Assembly (NCBI GenBank): GCA_947174505.1
Contig: CAMWJF010000009.1
Span: 1-64,000, forward strand
Source: an uncultured Lachnospiraceae bacterium
Lineage (GTDB): Bacteria; Bacillota; Clostridia; Lachnospirales; Lachnospiraceae
Reading direction: 5' to 3'
Length of the DNA: 64,000 nucleotides
The position numbers were made by a program, and so were the translations under genes. This document shows positions 33,737-43,328 of the stretch, in pieces (the first letter of the stretch is position 1; each line of letters opens with the position of its first letter). The notes below the pieces were generated by a model. The model was not told the origin of the DNA. It worked only from the letters and a program-made list of their open reading frames with translations, and did not search any database.

Positions 33737-36123
33737 AAAACAGGGAAATGAGAAGTTACTTAAGCCTGATTCCCATTTCCGCCAAAACCCGCAGAAAGCA
33801 GAACCGCCTGATTCTTCTCTGTATTATTTTTGCGGTGTTTCTTGTGACGACAGTCTTTTCCTATGCGGAGATCATGGTGAAGGGCGAGACAGAGGGGATG
33901 ATACGGCACCATGGCAGTCATCATATTGTGATAAGCGGTCTGTCAGAGGCGGAGGCGGAGCAGATTGCGGGTAGGGATGATGTGTCGGCGGCGGCATGGT
34001 GTAATGCCCTTGGGGAAGGCGTCTACGAAGGATACTATATAAACGACATACGTGTCATATTGTACGGCGCGGAGGCGGACTATATCGACGATATCAGAGC
34101 CTATGAGCGGGAGGGGACATTTCCCCGAAATGACGGGGAAATTATGCTGAATACGGGCGCAAAGGAGCGTCTTGGCGTCGGCGGAGGCGACAGTGTGAGC
34201 GTTCACACGCCGACGGGGCATTTTACTTTTACAGTGGCCGGTTTCTGTGCGGACGAGTGGGAGATGTATGACAGCAAGTTTGAGGACGTGTCCGCTTATG
34301 TCAGCGTAGACGCGTTTGACAGAATCTGCGCCGCAGGCAGAATGGATGATAATTCTGACACAAGTGTCGTTGAAAATGGAAATGTTTTGGATACGGCCGA
34401 AAAGTCGGCATACTATGTCCGCTTTGCAGACGGCGCCGATATCAAAGGCGCACTGGCAGATCTGAAAGAACAGTACGGGCTGGCAGACAAGGATATCGAT
34501 GAAAATCTGGTCACTATGGGCGCGGCGGGAGCCAGCAGTAATCTGGCGATGAACAGTCTGTATCTGCTTGCCGCTATTGTGTTCGTCCTGATTCTGATTG
34601 CGGGCGTGCTGATGATTGCAAGCTGCTTAAACAGCACAGTTGCCCAGAGGACAAAGTTTTTTGGAATGATGCGCTGTATCGGTGCAAGCAGGGAACAGGT
34701 GATGCGTTTTGTACGGCTGGAGGCGCTAAACTGGTGTAAGACGGCGATACCTGCCGGTCTGGTCATCAGCGTGGTATTTACGTTTGCGCTGTCCATGATT
34801 TTGCGGTATAAAGTAGGCGGTGAGTTTGATGATTTCCGTTACCGGTTCAGCGTGGTCGGCATTGTGTCGGGCGTCCTGGTGGGTGTGCTGTCGGTTCTGC
34901 TTGCGGCTTATTCCCCCGCCAGACGGGCGGCAGGCGTCTCGCCGGTGGCGGCGGTGTCGGGCAATGCGGAGAGCGGGAAGACAGTTTCCCATGCGGCAAA
35001 TACCCGTATCTTTAAGGTGGAGTACGCGCTGGGTATGTACCATGCCATGGCTGCGAAGAAGAACATGATTCTGATGTCTTTGTCCTTCGCCTTTACGGTT
35101 GTCCTGTTTCTGGTATTTTCCGCAGGGCTGGATCTGTTCAATAGATTTATGCCCTCGGAGAACGACTTGAGTCCGGATATCAGCATTTCGGCGGCGGACA
35201 ATACCAACTCCATGGACAGGGGGATGAAAGAGGAGATCAGCAGACTGCCCGGCGTGGAAACGGCTTTTGGCTGTGCCGTATGTTATGAGATGCCCGCGGA
35301 GATTAACGGTGTTCCCGGCAGCGTCGATCTGATTTCCTACGATGCATTTATGTTTGCATGGTCGGAGAAATCTGTCGCCAGCGGTGATTTTGATAAGGTT
35401 TCGGGCGATACGGATTATGTGATGACGATATTTAACATGGACAGCCGTTTAAATACCGGGGATACTGTCAGGATCGGTGACACAGAGCTCACCATTGCCT
35501 GTGTGTGTTCGGAGGGAATCGGGACCGAGAAGCGTCCGGCGATTGTCTGCACGGAGGAGACATTTATGCGCCTGACGGGTGAGACGGATTATCTTTTGCT
35601 GGGCTTCAATCTTGCAAAGAATGTGCCGGAAGAGACGGTAGAGACGATTCGGGTGATGACGGGCGGGAATGATTTTGTGGACAGGCGGGAGGACGATCAG
35701 ACGGTCAATTCCAGTTTCTGGGTATTCCGCATTGCTGCCTATGGCTTTCTGGCGGTCATTGCACTGATCACGGTCTTTAACATTATGAATAATATTTCCA
35801 TGAGCGTGTCGGCCAGAATGAAGCAGTATGGCGCCATGCGAGCTGTTGGTATGAGCGCAACGCAGATGACCCGGATGATTGCGGCGGAGGCGGCAGCCTA
35901 TGCGGTCTGCGGCCTGTTTTTGGGCTATATCGCCGGGCTGTATCTCCACCGGCTGTTTATGGTGAAGATCGTCTTTACGCATTTTGGCGGATCGTGGAAG
36001 ATTCCCTATAAACCGCTCACTATCATAACGATAATCGTTGTGCTCTCCTGTGTGGCGGCGGTGCGCGCTCCCGCAAGGCGAATCCGGGAGATGGCGATTA
36101 CGGAGACGATCAACGAACTGTAA
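33733..36123 (+). CDS. FtsX-like ABC transporter permease (796 aa)
   Basis: Permease of the MacB/FtsX fold: N-terminal helix (about 25-50), large extracytoplasmic domain (50-270), three helices (about 275-400), a fourth helix near 450-470, second extracytoplasmic region (475-670), and three C-terminal helices (about 685-785). Segments FFGMMRCIGASREQVMRFVRLEALNW and MKQYGAMRAVGMSATQMTRMIAAEA are the coupling-helix repeats contacting the ATPase. Pairs with the preceding ATPase. Its last 14 bases overlap the convergent GHKL kinase gene. Confidence 0.92.
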   Translation: MKNREMRSYLSLIPISAKTRRKQNRLILLCIIFAVFLVTTVFSYAEIMVKGETEGMIRHHGSHHIVISGLSEAEAEQIAGRDDVSAAAWCNALGEGVYEGYYINDIRVILYGAEADYIDDIRAYEREGTFPRNDGEIMLNTGAKERLGVGGGDSVSVHTPTGHFTFTVAGFCADEWEMYDSKFEDVSAYVSVDAFDRICAAGRMDDNSDTSVVENGNVLDTAEKSAYYVRFADGADIKGALADLKEQYGLADKDIDENLVTMGAAGASSNLAMNSLYLLAAIVFVLILIAGVLMIASCLNSTVAQRTKFFGMMRCIGASREQVMRFVRLEALNWCKTAIPAGLVISVVFTFALSMILRYKVGGEFDDFRYRFSVVGIVSGVLVGVLSVLLAAYSPARRAAGVSPVAAVSGNAESGKTVSHAANTRIFKVEYALGMYHAMAAKKNMILMSLSFAFTVVLFLVFSAGLDLFNRFMPSENDLSPDISISAADNTNSMDRGMKEEISRLPGVETAFGCAVCYEMPAEINGVPGSVDLISYDAFMFAWSEKSVASGDFDKVSGDTDYVMTIFNMDSRLNTGDTVRIGDTELTIACVCSEGIGTEKRPAIVCTEETFMRLTGETDYLLLGFNLAKNVPEETVETIRVMTGGNDFVDRREDDQTVNSSFWVFRIAAYGFLAVIALITVFNIMNNISMSVSARMKQYGAMRAVGMSATQMTRMIAAEAAAYAVCGLFLGYIAGLYLHRLFMVKIVFTHFGGSWKIPYKPLTIITIIVVLSCVAAVRAPARRIREMAITETINEL

Positions 36124-37513
36124 GAGGCAGATAGATGAACAGATCAAATATGCCGCTTTCGGTTTTGATTTCCAGACTGCCGTGATACCTTTTAACAATT
36201 TCCTGTATACTCTGCAGACCAAAGCCATGGTTTGTTTTATCCGGCTTAGAGGTGGACGGAAACAGGCGGCGCTCCGGTGTCTTTTCAGATATGGGCGCGG
36301 CCTGTTTTTCTGTCTGGGAAATGCTGTGCATTTTTTTGGCGCCGGGGTCTGGATTGCTGACTTCCAGACAGAAAAGTCCTTTGCCGGCCATGCATTTCAG
36401 AGTGATTTCTCTTTGCGCCTCTTCCAGCTTCATGCACGCCTCCATGGCATTGTCCAGCGCGTTGGCGTACAGGGCGCAGAGATCCGTCTTGTCGTAGGGA
36501 AGCGGCGTGGGGATATCTATCTCCATTTTCATGCGGATATGACAACGCTCCATAACGCTTTTTTTCACTGTCAGCACGGCGTTGACGGTGGAGTCCCCGC
36601 AGTAGGCAAAGGACTGGGAAAGGGCGGGATTGTCGGATAGTTCCCTGATGTAGGCGGCCCGTCTTTCTTCTGGCAGGGCGGACAGGACTTGCATGTGGTT
36701 TGCCAGATCGTGCTTTAAACGCCGGACTTCAAAGTGCTGCTGCTCCATTGCCTCGTAATATTTGCGGTTAATCTCCGCGAACATACTCTGCTGTTCCAGT
36801 TCCCGCTGCCTTGCCAGAACCGTGACGCACCAGAGCAGGCTGATGAAGGCGAGAAGGGAGACCAGCAGCAGAATAACGTATTCCTGATGAACCTGAATGT
36901 TGATGGTGGCATAGTCGTTGATGGGAAATAAGGTGACTACGGCAAGCACGATGCTGAGGGGAATTACCGTGAGAAAGAGCAATAACCGCCACATGCTGTC
37001 TGAGAGAACATAATCCTTGTCGGGTGCAAATTTTCTGGTATAGAGGTACAGGGTCAGCGCAAAGGGCAGGATGAAGGTACTGGAAATGCTGTAACCGTGT
37101 TCAGACAGCATCAATGTCTCGGCGGGGAGACGGATGCTGTTGCTGCCTCCAAAGATTATTACGGTGATTCCGTCCTGTCCTGCCGGAAACAGAAGATCGT
37201 GGATGTAGTTGTCCCGCAGGGCGTTGAAGGAAAAGACGGTACTGGAGAACATCAGCCCGATGGTAAGTTTCTGCCAGAAGCTTCCCTCGCATGTCAGAAG
37301 GACGATCACCAGGAAAATCGGGGTAGTTCCCAGAATATTAAAGGGATCTCCGATAAAAATAATCATCGCGCAGAGAAAAGAACAGCCGGCAAACAGAAGA
37401 AGGCGTTTGCAGCGTTTTCCGGAAATTCTGATTAAATATGACATGGCATGCATAACCAGCCAGCCGGAAAGCAGGTCAGAGGTATAATGCAGGATATTTA
37501 TTAGGGTAGTCAT
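36110..37513 (-). CDS. GHKL-domain sensor histidine kinase (467 aa)
   Basis: About six N-terminal membrane helices, coiled coil, phospho-acceptor His in VRRLKHDLANHMQVLSAL and a GHKL ATPase domain with ALYANALDNAMEACMKLEEAQ and HGFGLQSIQEIVKRYHGSLEI. It is the second gene of a minus-strand operon; its start overlaps the stop of the LytTR regulator by 4 bases (37510-37513). Probable sensor for the ABC exporter transcribed away on the other side of 38221-38456. Confidence 0.9.
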   Translation of the reverse strand: MTTLINILHYTSDLLSGWLVMHAMSYLIRISGKRCKRLLLFAGCSFLCAMIIFIGDPFNILGTTPIFLVIVLLTCEGSFWQKLTIGLMFSSTVFSFNALRDNYIHDLLFPAGQDGITVIIFGGSNSIRLPAETLMLSEHGYSISSTFILPFALTLYLYTRKFAPDKDYVLSDSMWRLLLFLTVIPLSIVLAVVTLFPINDYATINIQVHQEYVILLLVSLLAFISLLWCVTVLARQRELEQQSMFAEINRKYYEAMEQQHFEVRRLKHDLANHMQVLSALPEERRAAYIRELSDNPALSQSFAYCGDSTVNAVLTVKKSVMERCHIRMKMEIDIPTPLPYDKTDLCALYANALDNAMEACMKLEEAQREITLKCMAGKGLFCLEVSNPDPGAKKMHSISQTEKQAAPISEKTPERRLFPSTSKPDKTNHGFGLQSIQEIVKRYHGSLEIKTESGIFDLFIYLPLTVR

Positions 37514-38220
37514 GTAAGTCTGCCTCCTATCATGGATCTGGCAATTTTGCGCAGGGCGGTCTCCCGGTATTTCCTGCTACAGGAAAGCGCCTCCCCGTGG
37601 ATGGTGACGGATTCGCTGCCGAGATAGTCGACACTGGCAGGATTGATCAGATAGCGCTGGTGAATCCGTACGAAATCAGGGGATAGCTGTTTTTCAATTT
37701 CATCCAGTCGGGCATAAAAGGGATAGTGGCCCTTTGCTGTGACCAGAGTGACCTTGCGCCTGTCGGAATAAAAATAAAGAATGTCAGAGAGCCGGAAACG
37801 CCATGTGCCGTCTATGTTTTTTACGGTATAGGTTTTCTCCTGTGCAGTTTTTCTGCGTACATGTCCGAGTAACTGCCGCAGATTCTCCTCTGCGACAGGC
37901 TTCATCAGATAATTCAGGGCGCCTACCCGGTAGCCGTCAAATACATAATCCGAGTACCCTGTCACAAAGACGATGAGAAGCTGTTCGTCAAAAGACCGGA
38001 TCTTTTCCGCGGTTTCCATGCCGTTTAATCCTTTCATTTCCACATCCAGAAAAAGCAGGTCGATTTCCCCCGGATGACTGTGCAGCCATGAGGCGGCGTT
38101 TGTGCCCGAGGAAAATTCGTATACGATCTCCTCGGAGTCCTCGATCAGCAGTTTTTCAAGCTGGATGCGCAGCGCATCCCTTGCATCGGTTTCGTCGTCG
38201 CAGATTGCAATTCGTAACAT
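37510..38220 (-). CDS. LytTR-family response regulator (236 aa)
   Basis: Receiver with ICDDE acidic pocket, D59 in LLFLDVEMKG and Lys in YLMKPV; C-terminal LytTR domain (about 130-232) with DILYFYSDRRKVTLVT and FVRIHQRYLINPASVDY. AAAGGAG lies before ATG 38220; the frame is open further upstream but without a site. Divergent from the ABC exporter at 38457; three AAACTTTACA repeats lie between them and are likely binding sites. Confidence 0.92.
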   Translation of the reverse strand: MLRIAICDDETDARDALRIQLEKLLIEDSEEIVYEFSSGTNAASWLHSHPGEIDLLFLDVEMKGLNGMETAEKIRSFDEQLLIVFVTGYSDYVFDGYRVGALNYLMKPVAEENLRQLLGHVRRKTAQEKTYTVKNIDGTWRFRLSDILYFYSDRRKVTLVTAKGHYPFYARLDEIEKQLSPDFVRIHQRYLINPASVDYLGSESVTIHGEALSCSRKYRETALRKIARSMIGGRLT

Positions 38221-38301
38221 GGGGGACTCCTTTCGGTCAGTATATATTGAGTATATCATAGTTTTTCCAATTTTTAAGGCGTATTCCCGCAAGGCCTTTC
38301 C

Positions 38302-38362
38302 AAACTTTACAGCAAATCCGTCTAAACTTTACATCCCTTGCAAAAGGCATCCAAACTTTACA
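38302..38362. promoter_or_regulatory. Three direct repeats, probable LytTR binding sites
   Basis: AAACTTTACA at 38302-38311, 38324-38333 and 38353-38362. The first two are 12 bp apart, the spacing usual for LytTR paired sites. They lie between the LytTR regulator gene and the divergent ABC exporter operon. Confidence 0.68.
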
Positions 38363-38456
38363 TACGGACTGTCAGGAATGACAGCCCTTCTTTTTTGGCA
38401 GGGTATTTGTGCTATTTTCATATTATGGCAGATGACAGGTAAAAGGAGGAGAAGAC

Positions 38457-39200
38457 ATGCTATATGTAAAGGATCTGTACAAATCTTATGAGACGGGTAA
38501 AAACAAATATGAAGTGTTAAAGGGAATTGATTTTCAGGTGGCGCAAGGTGAGTTTGTGGCGGTCATGGGTCCGTCCGGCTCCGGCAAAACCACGCTGCTC
38601 AATTGTATTTCCTGCTATATTCCCTTTGATAAGGGAAATATCAGGCTGGGCAGCATGGAGCTGGCGGGTATGAATGAGGATGCGCTGGCCAGAGTCAGAA
38701 ATACTAAGATTGGTTTTGTTTTTCAGGACTTCATGCTTTTGGACGGTCTTACCATCCGGGAGAATATTCTGGTGCCCCGCATCGTGCAGGGAGAAGTGAA
38801 AGAGGAGGCTGAGAAGCTGGCGGATCAGCTGGCGGACATGTTTGGGATCGGGCATATCCTAAACAAATATCCGGCAGAGATCTCCGGCGGCGAGAAGCAG
38901 CGTGCGGCGGTGGCCCGGAGCCTGATTAACAATCCGCTGATTATTCTGGCCGATGAACCGACGGGGAATCTGGATTCCAAGTCCAGCCGTGCCGTGATTG
39001 AGACTTTTGGCAATGCCAAAGAACAGATGAAAGCCACCATTTTTATGGTGACACACGACAGTTTCGCGGCGTCCTTCTGCGACAGGGTGATCCTGTTAAA
39101 GGACGGGACAATTTACCGCCAGTTGGAAAAAGCGCAGGAGCGCGGCGCGTTTCAGGACCAGTTGCTGGATGCGATTAAAAAAATGGGTCAGGAGGACTAA
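38457..39200 (+). CDS. ABC exporter ATP-binding protein, Bce/LolD type (247 aa)
   Basis: Walker A GPSGSGKTT near 38, signature ISGGEKQRA near 143, Walker B LIILADEP and switch His in MVTHD. AAAAGGAGGAG precedes ATG 38457. Five bases separate it from the permease gene. Divergent from the LytTR/GHKL pair that probably controls it. Likely antimicrobial peptide resistance or a lantibiotic-type exporter. Confidence 0.93.
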   Translation: MLYVKDLYKSYETGKNKYEVLKGIDFQVAQGEFVAVMGPSGSGKTTLLNCISCYIPFDKGNIRLGSMELAGMNEDALARVRNTKIGFVFQDFMLLDGLTIRENILVPRIVQGEVKEEAEKLADQLADMFGIGHILNKYPAEISGGEKQRAAVARSLINNPLIILADEPTGNLDSKSSRAVIETFGNAKEQMKATIFMVTHDSFAASFCDRVILLKDGTIYRQLEKAQERGAFQDQLLDAIKKMGQED

Positions 39201-39205
39201 AGACT

Positions 39206-41320
39206 ATGAGCCAGATAAAGAATATGAAACAGATGGAACGGAAATTACAGAGAGCGGACAGGAAGCAGTCGCGCCTTTATCTGTTCTGTAATTTTACAGC
39301 GCTGATGATTATTTCGGCGTACTCTGCGCTGATGCTTTCGCCTACGGTACAGAAGGTGTTTCCGAAGGGCGGTGACAGTGCGAAACAGATGTACGCGATC
39401 TTTGTGATGACACTGGTAGGATGCGTGGTTTTTACGATCTACGCGTTGGGGCTGTTTTTCCGGCACAAGTCAGGGCAGCTCGGCATCCTGATGGCTCTGG
39501 GCGCCTCCAGAAAACGTCTGGCGCCGGGGCTGTACCGGGAAGTGATTTTTTTAAGCGGTGTGTCCGCCGCTGCGGGGACGGTGTCCGGCTTTCCTTTTGT
39601 GTGGGTGATCTGGCATGCTTTCCGGCTGCTTCTGGTGGACAGCTCGGATATGGCGCTAACGTTTGATTTCAGATGCCTGTTTATTTCCCTGCTGTTTCTG
39701 CTTCTGGTGGTAGGCTTTGCCTGTCTGACGGCATGGCGGTATCTGAAGAAAACGAACATCATGGAGGTGATTCGGGAGGAACATATCAATGAGCCGGTGA
39801 AGGAGTTGGGCAGATGGTGCGGCCCGGCAGGGTTTCTGCTGATTCTGGCAGGAGCGGTGCTGGGTTACGGGGCGCCGTGGGCGTGCCACGTCTGGTTTTC
39901 CACGTATCCGCCGGCCTGGGTGAGCGTGTTTTATGCGCCTGTGTTTGTGGGACTCTATATGGTCATGCTGCACACCGTAGTGCACGGCTGGAAGAGTCAT
40001 CGGAAGAATCCCTATAAGAATATCATTTCCCGGAGTATGATGAAGTTTCAGGGGAAACAGACGGTCAATAATCTGCTGGTGGTTACGCTGCTGGTCGCGG
40101 GGGGATGCTTTGCCATTTTTTATCTGCCTACGAACTGTGTTTCCGCGATGGTCCGCTATGCGTCGCAGCCCTATGATTATTTCTATAAGTATCAGGTGGA
40201 TCAGGATGTGCCGGACAGGGAGACGGTGGAGGCGCTTGGCAGGGAATATGGCCTGACGTTCAAGGAGTGGAACGAATGTGATTACGTCACTTTGGGAATA
40301 GGAGGCAACACCAGTGTTTTTGAGGAGGACGGCCTTCATTACCACACGGAATATGTGCCGATGGTGGGAGAAGCCAAGATACTTTCCGAGGACGCCTACC
40401 AGACACTTACCGGGCAGCAGGCTGACGTGAAACCCGGTACCTACATGAACCTGACCAATCAGGAGGAATCATTCTTTTATACCAATGAGTCGGCGAAGGA
40501 GCTTACCAATATGACAACCCGTAAGCAGCTTGCCACGGAATTTGCGGGATTCCTGCACTACGATCTTCTCACAGAAGATATCCCATGCTGCGTCCTTGAC
40601 AATGGGGACTACGCCGCAATATCCGAGGGCCTGACGGATGACTGGAGGGGGCGTTTCGTCGGATTCAATGTGGATGGTAAGGACTCCTATCCGTTTGCCG
40701 ACGCCTTTTATCACCTTTTCGTGTCGGCCTTTGACGAAAGCTGTGAGCGGCCCCGATACTATGACCGGGTGCAGAAGATCAGGGAAAACGAAGCGGGAAT
40801 AGAATACTGGGGGGACACAGATGACTTTACGGTAATCAGCTATGAGCTGTCGGACGCCTTTGCGTTCCGGCAAAACTGGGTGTACCAGCCGGATTTCCGG
40901 ATTCTGAATCAGAATGATTATCTGAGGAGTATGGCGGTGATGTTTATGATGTTCCTGTTCATCTTTATTGTGTGTATGATTACGGCGCTGGTGGTCTGCC
41001 ATACCCGCTGTCAGAGCATAGCGCTGAACAACCGCTATATCTTTGACGATCTGAAAAAGCTGGGGGCCTCTCCCGCCTTTCTGGATAAGGAGGTGCGCAG
41101 CCAGTGCAGCAATGTCTTTAAGGTGCCTTCACTGGTCGGTATGACTGCCATGTTCCTGCTGTTTTCCATGATCCTGTACGCGAACGACGGCAGGATGCTC
41201 ATGACGGAATGGGCGGCTATGGGAGTGTGCCTGGGTATCATTGCGGTGATCGGCTGTGTGATTTATGCGGTATACCGCTCCACGGTGAAAGTGATTCGGG
41301 GGCAGCTTGGGATAGTGTGA
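39206..41320 (+). CDS. FtsX-like ABC transporter permease (704 aa)
   Basis: Bce-type permease: helices near 25-45, 62-82, 112-140, 153-172, 205-222, 238-255 and 295-313, a large extracytoplasmic domain (about 320-575), and helices near 580-605, 638-660 and 668-690. Segments SGQLGILMALGASRKRLAPGLYREV and FDDLKKLGASPAFLDKEVRSQ are the ATPase-contact repeats. The N-terminal multi-helix half plus large insert is the BceB/SalY arrangement, unlike the MacB-like permease at 33733. Confidence 0.92.
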   Translation: MSQIKNMKQMERKLQRADRKQSRLYLFCNFTALMIISAYSALMLSPTVQKVFPKGGDSAKQMYAIFVMTLVGCVVFTIYALGLFFRHKSGQLGILMALGASRKRLAPGLYREVIFLSGVSAAAGTVSGFPFVWVIWHAFRLLLVDSSDMALTFDFRCLFISLLFLLLVVGFACLTAWRYLKKTNIMEVIREEHINEPVKELGRWCGPAGFLLILAGAVLGYGAPWACHVWFSTYPPAWVSVFYAPVFVGLYMVMLHTVVHGWKSHRKNPYKNIISRSMMKFQGKQTVNNLLVVTLLVAGGCFAIFYLPTNCVSAMVRYASQPYDYFYKYQVDQDVPDRETVEALGREYGLTFKEWNECDYVTLGIGGNTSVFEEDGLHYHTEYVPMVGEAKILSEDAYQTLTGQQADVKPGTYMNLTNQEESFFYTNESAKELTNMTTRKQLATEFAGFLHYDLLTEDIPCCVLDNGDYAAISEGLTDDWRGRFVGFNVDGKDSYPFADAFYHLFVSAFDESCERPRYYDRVQKIRENEAGIEYWGDTDDFTVISYELSDAFAFRQNWVYQPDFRILNQNDYLRSMAVMFMMFLFIFIVCMITALVVCHTRCQSIALNNRYIFDDLKKLGASPAFLDKEVRSQCSNVFKVPSLVGMTAMFLLFSMILYANDGRMLMTEWAAMGVCLGIIAVIGCVIYAVYRSTVKVIRGQLGIV

Positions 41321-41377
41321 GAAGTACTTTTGGTCACTTACAGTAAGGGAGGATGGGTGTGGTTAGACCGAATATAA

Positions 41378-41406
41378 TTGTAACGGTTTTTCCGATGTGT
41401 TAAAAT
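41378..41406 (+). promoter_or_regulatory. Promoter upstream of the MNT-HEPN pair
   Basis: TTGTAA (41378-41383), 17-bp spacer, TAAAAT (41401-41406). The leader to the ATG at 41544 is about 130 bases. Confidence 0.6.
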
Positions 41407-41543
41407 ATATGCAGGCTCAGCCATCCTTGTCCTGCAACTGCAAAAGTTTATGGTTTTGAAAGCAAGATATAATAAGAATATGGCAATAAGCTGATTTAGG
41501 GAGGCTGTGACCATCATATTAGAATTTGGAAGGAGGGAAGGAG

Positions 41544-41882
41544 ATGCCTCAGAACATACATGACATATTGAAAAAATATGTGGAAGATGTAAAGAAACTG
41601 TATGGGAACCATTTAAAAACGGTCATTTTATATGGCTCGTATGCAAGGGGGGATTTCCGATTGGATTCTGATATTGATATTATGATATTGGTGGGTCTGA
41701 CTGAGCAGGAGATTAAGAAGGAAGAACGCCGGCTTTCCAAAATAACCTTTGAATATGACTTTGATTATGATCTGAGTATTATGCCGATTGTAAAAAATAT
41801 TGACCATTTTAACAGATGGCTTCGCGCTTACCCATTTTACTATAATGTAAAGAAGGAAGGAGTGGAGTTATATGCAACTTAA
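41544..41882 (+). CDS. mntA: MNT-type minimal nucleotidyltransferase (112 aa)
   Basis: Nucleotidyltransferase motif GSYARGDFRLDSDID with G31-S32 and metal ligands D43 and D45, followed by the C-terminal helix. As antitoxin in MNT-HEPN modules, such proteins AMPylate the HEPN toxin. AAGGAGGGAAGGAG precedes ATG 41544. The next gene overlaps it by 11 bases. A role in a true toxin-antitoxin pair is inferred from context. Confidence 0.85.
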   Translation: MPQNIHDILKKYVEDVKKLYGNHLKTVILYGSYARGDFRLDSDIDIMILVGLTEQEIKKEERRLSKITFEYDFDYDLSIMPIVKNIDHFNRWLRAYPFYYNVKKEGVELYAT

Positions 41883-42297
41883 ATTGGATGATACTGGCGG
41901 TGCAAGAGAATTGGCTTTTCATAGAATGAAAACTGCCAGAGAGGATTTGGAGGCTGCCCGGTTAAATTTTGAGAACGGACAATACAGAACTTCCAACAAC
42001 AGAGCTTATTATGCCATATTTAGGGCGATTTCAGCATGTTTGGCGTTAGAGTTTAAGGCATATAAACAGCATTCACAGACAATAGGAAACTTTAATAAGG
42101 ATTTTGTGCATACTGGCATTTTCCCCAAAGAAATTAGCAGGAAAATCAGCAGGGCACAGGAAGTGCGGCATGCCAGCGACTATGATGATTTTTATATTGT
42201 CTCTGTGGAAGACGCGAAAGAACAGTTGGAAACAGCGGAAGAAGTGGTGGAGCTGGTTTCAAATTATTTAAAACGGTGGAATGAAAATGTAAGGTAA
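41872..42297 (+). CDS. HEPN-domain protein, partner of MNT (141 aa)
   Basis: All-helical HEPN domain of the COG1895 kind: NNRAYYAIFRAISACLALE in helix 2, KHS-like KQHSQTIGNFNKDFVHTGIF, and a candidate ribonuclease motif R94-x5-H100 (RAQEVRH) followed by SDYDDF. It overlaps the MNT gene, the usual arrangement of MNT-HEPN toxin-antitoxin or stress modules. A ribonuclease activity is inferred from the family only. Confidence 0.82.
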   Translation: MQLKLDDTGGARELAFHRMKTAREDLEAARLNFENGQYRTSNNRAYYAIFRAISACLALEFKAYKQHSQTIGNFNKDFVHTGIFPKEISRKISRAQEVRHASDYDDFYIVSVEDAKEQLETAEEVVELVSNYLKRWNENVR

Positions 42298-42378
42298 ATG
42301 CAAGGCTCCCACAAGGCACATGTAAGGAGGGCGTGATATCGTATCCTGTAAAGAAAGACAGACAGGAGGATATCATTT

Positions 42379-42750
42379 ATGAAGAAAAATGTACTGGTCG
42401 GAATTGGAACTGCGGTGGTAATTGCAGGCGTCCTGCTTGGCATTGGCGCGTGGCTTTTTTTAGGAGGCAGAACCACCTATTACACGCAGATTGACAACAG
42501 CAGGATCTCGGAGGGAAAACCGAGGGATGGTGTGATTGACCTGAAGGGAGGCATGAGCTATTCTTATACGCTGCCTGCCTACAATGAAAAGGGCGTTGGA
42601 AAGGATATTACCTTCGGGGCGTCGCGGGAACTGCGGGAGGGAGCCTTCCTGGAACTGACCGTCAGCCCGGTCCGCGGCGTGGTAGAGTGGAGCGAGGTGC
42701 AGTATGAGGAGCTGCCTGACGCGGTGCGGGAATGTTATGATGCTTCTTAA
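42379..42750 (+). CDS. YxeA-family (DUF1093) exported protein (123 aa)
   Basis: N-terminal hydrophobic signal or anchor (residues 5-28), then a small beta-rich domain with TTYYTQIDN and YSYTLPAYNEKGVGKDITFGASRELREGAFLELTVSPVRGVVEW, characteristic of YxeA/DUF1093 proteins. ACAGGAGGATATC precedes ATG 42379. Function of the family is unknown; it often accompanies Bce-type peptide-resistance genes, as here. Confidence 0.8.
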   Translation: MKKNVLVGIGTAVVIAGVLLGIGAWLFLGGRTTYYTQIDNSRISEGKPRDGVIDLKGGMSYSYTLPAYNEKGVGKDITFGASRELREGAFLELTVSPVRGVVEWSEVQYEELPDAVRECYDAS

Positions 42751-42778
42751 CCATAAAGGCCATAAACAGGAATTCTGA

Positions 42779-42807
42779 TTGTGCGGTGAAAAGATAGCGT
42801 GTATAAT
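42779..42807 (+). promoter_or_regulatory. Promoter for the DNA glycosylase gene
   Basis: TTGTGC (42779-42784), 17-bp spacer, TATAAT (42802-42807), 39 bases before ATG 42846. Confidence 0.6.
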
Positions 42808-42845
42808 AAATCCGTAAACGTCGTCAGCAGGAGGAGGAGGCCGCG

Positions 42846-43328
42846 ATGCTGCACCACACGATAGACCCGCTCTACGACGGGCATTCCAGAGTTTTGATAT
42901 TGGGCAGCTTTCCATCGGTCAAGTCCAGAGAACAGCAGTTTTTCTACGGTCATAAGCAGAACCGCTTCTGGCGAGTGATGGCAGAGGTGCTTGGCTGTCC
43001 TGTGCCGGAGAATGTGGAACAGAAAAAGGAGATGCTTTTATCCAACCATATAGCGGTGTGGGACGTGATTGCAAGCTGTGAGATCACAGGCTCCTCGGAC
43101 GCCAGCATACGGGACGTAACGCCGAATGACTTATCGCGGATTTTGAACCATGCGGATATCTGCGCCATTTATACCAACGGCGGGAAGGCACAGCAGCTAT
43201 ACCGAAAATATATGTTCCCGGTAAACGGGCGTGAAGCGGTTTCGCTGCCATCCACCAGTCCGGCCAATGCGGGGTATTCGCTGGAAAAGCTGGTGGAGGC
43301 ATGGCGGATCATAAGGGACGGGCTGTAA
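42846..43328 (+). CDS. DNA-deoxyinosine glycosylase, uracil-DNA glycosylase superfamily (160 aa)
   Basis: Removes hypoxanthine from deaminated DNA (family 6 of the UDG superfamily). Motif 1 LILGSFPSVKSREQQFFYGHKQNRFW, a central HIAVWDVIASCEITGSSDASI and C-terminal SLPSTSPANA. Normal length for the family. GGAGGAGGAGGCCGCG precedes ATG 42846. Its own promoter at 42779 suggests a single-gene unit. Confidence 0.86.
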   Translation: MLHHTIDPLYDGHSRVLILGSFPSVKSREQQFFYGHKQNRFWRVMAEVLGCPVPENVEQKKEMLLSNHIAVWDVIASCEITGSSDASIRDVTPNDLSRILNHADICAIYTNGGKAQQLYRKYMFPVNGREAVSLPSTSPANAGYSLEKLVEAWRIIRDGL

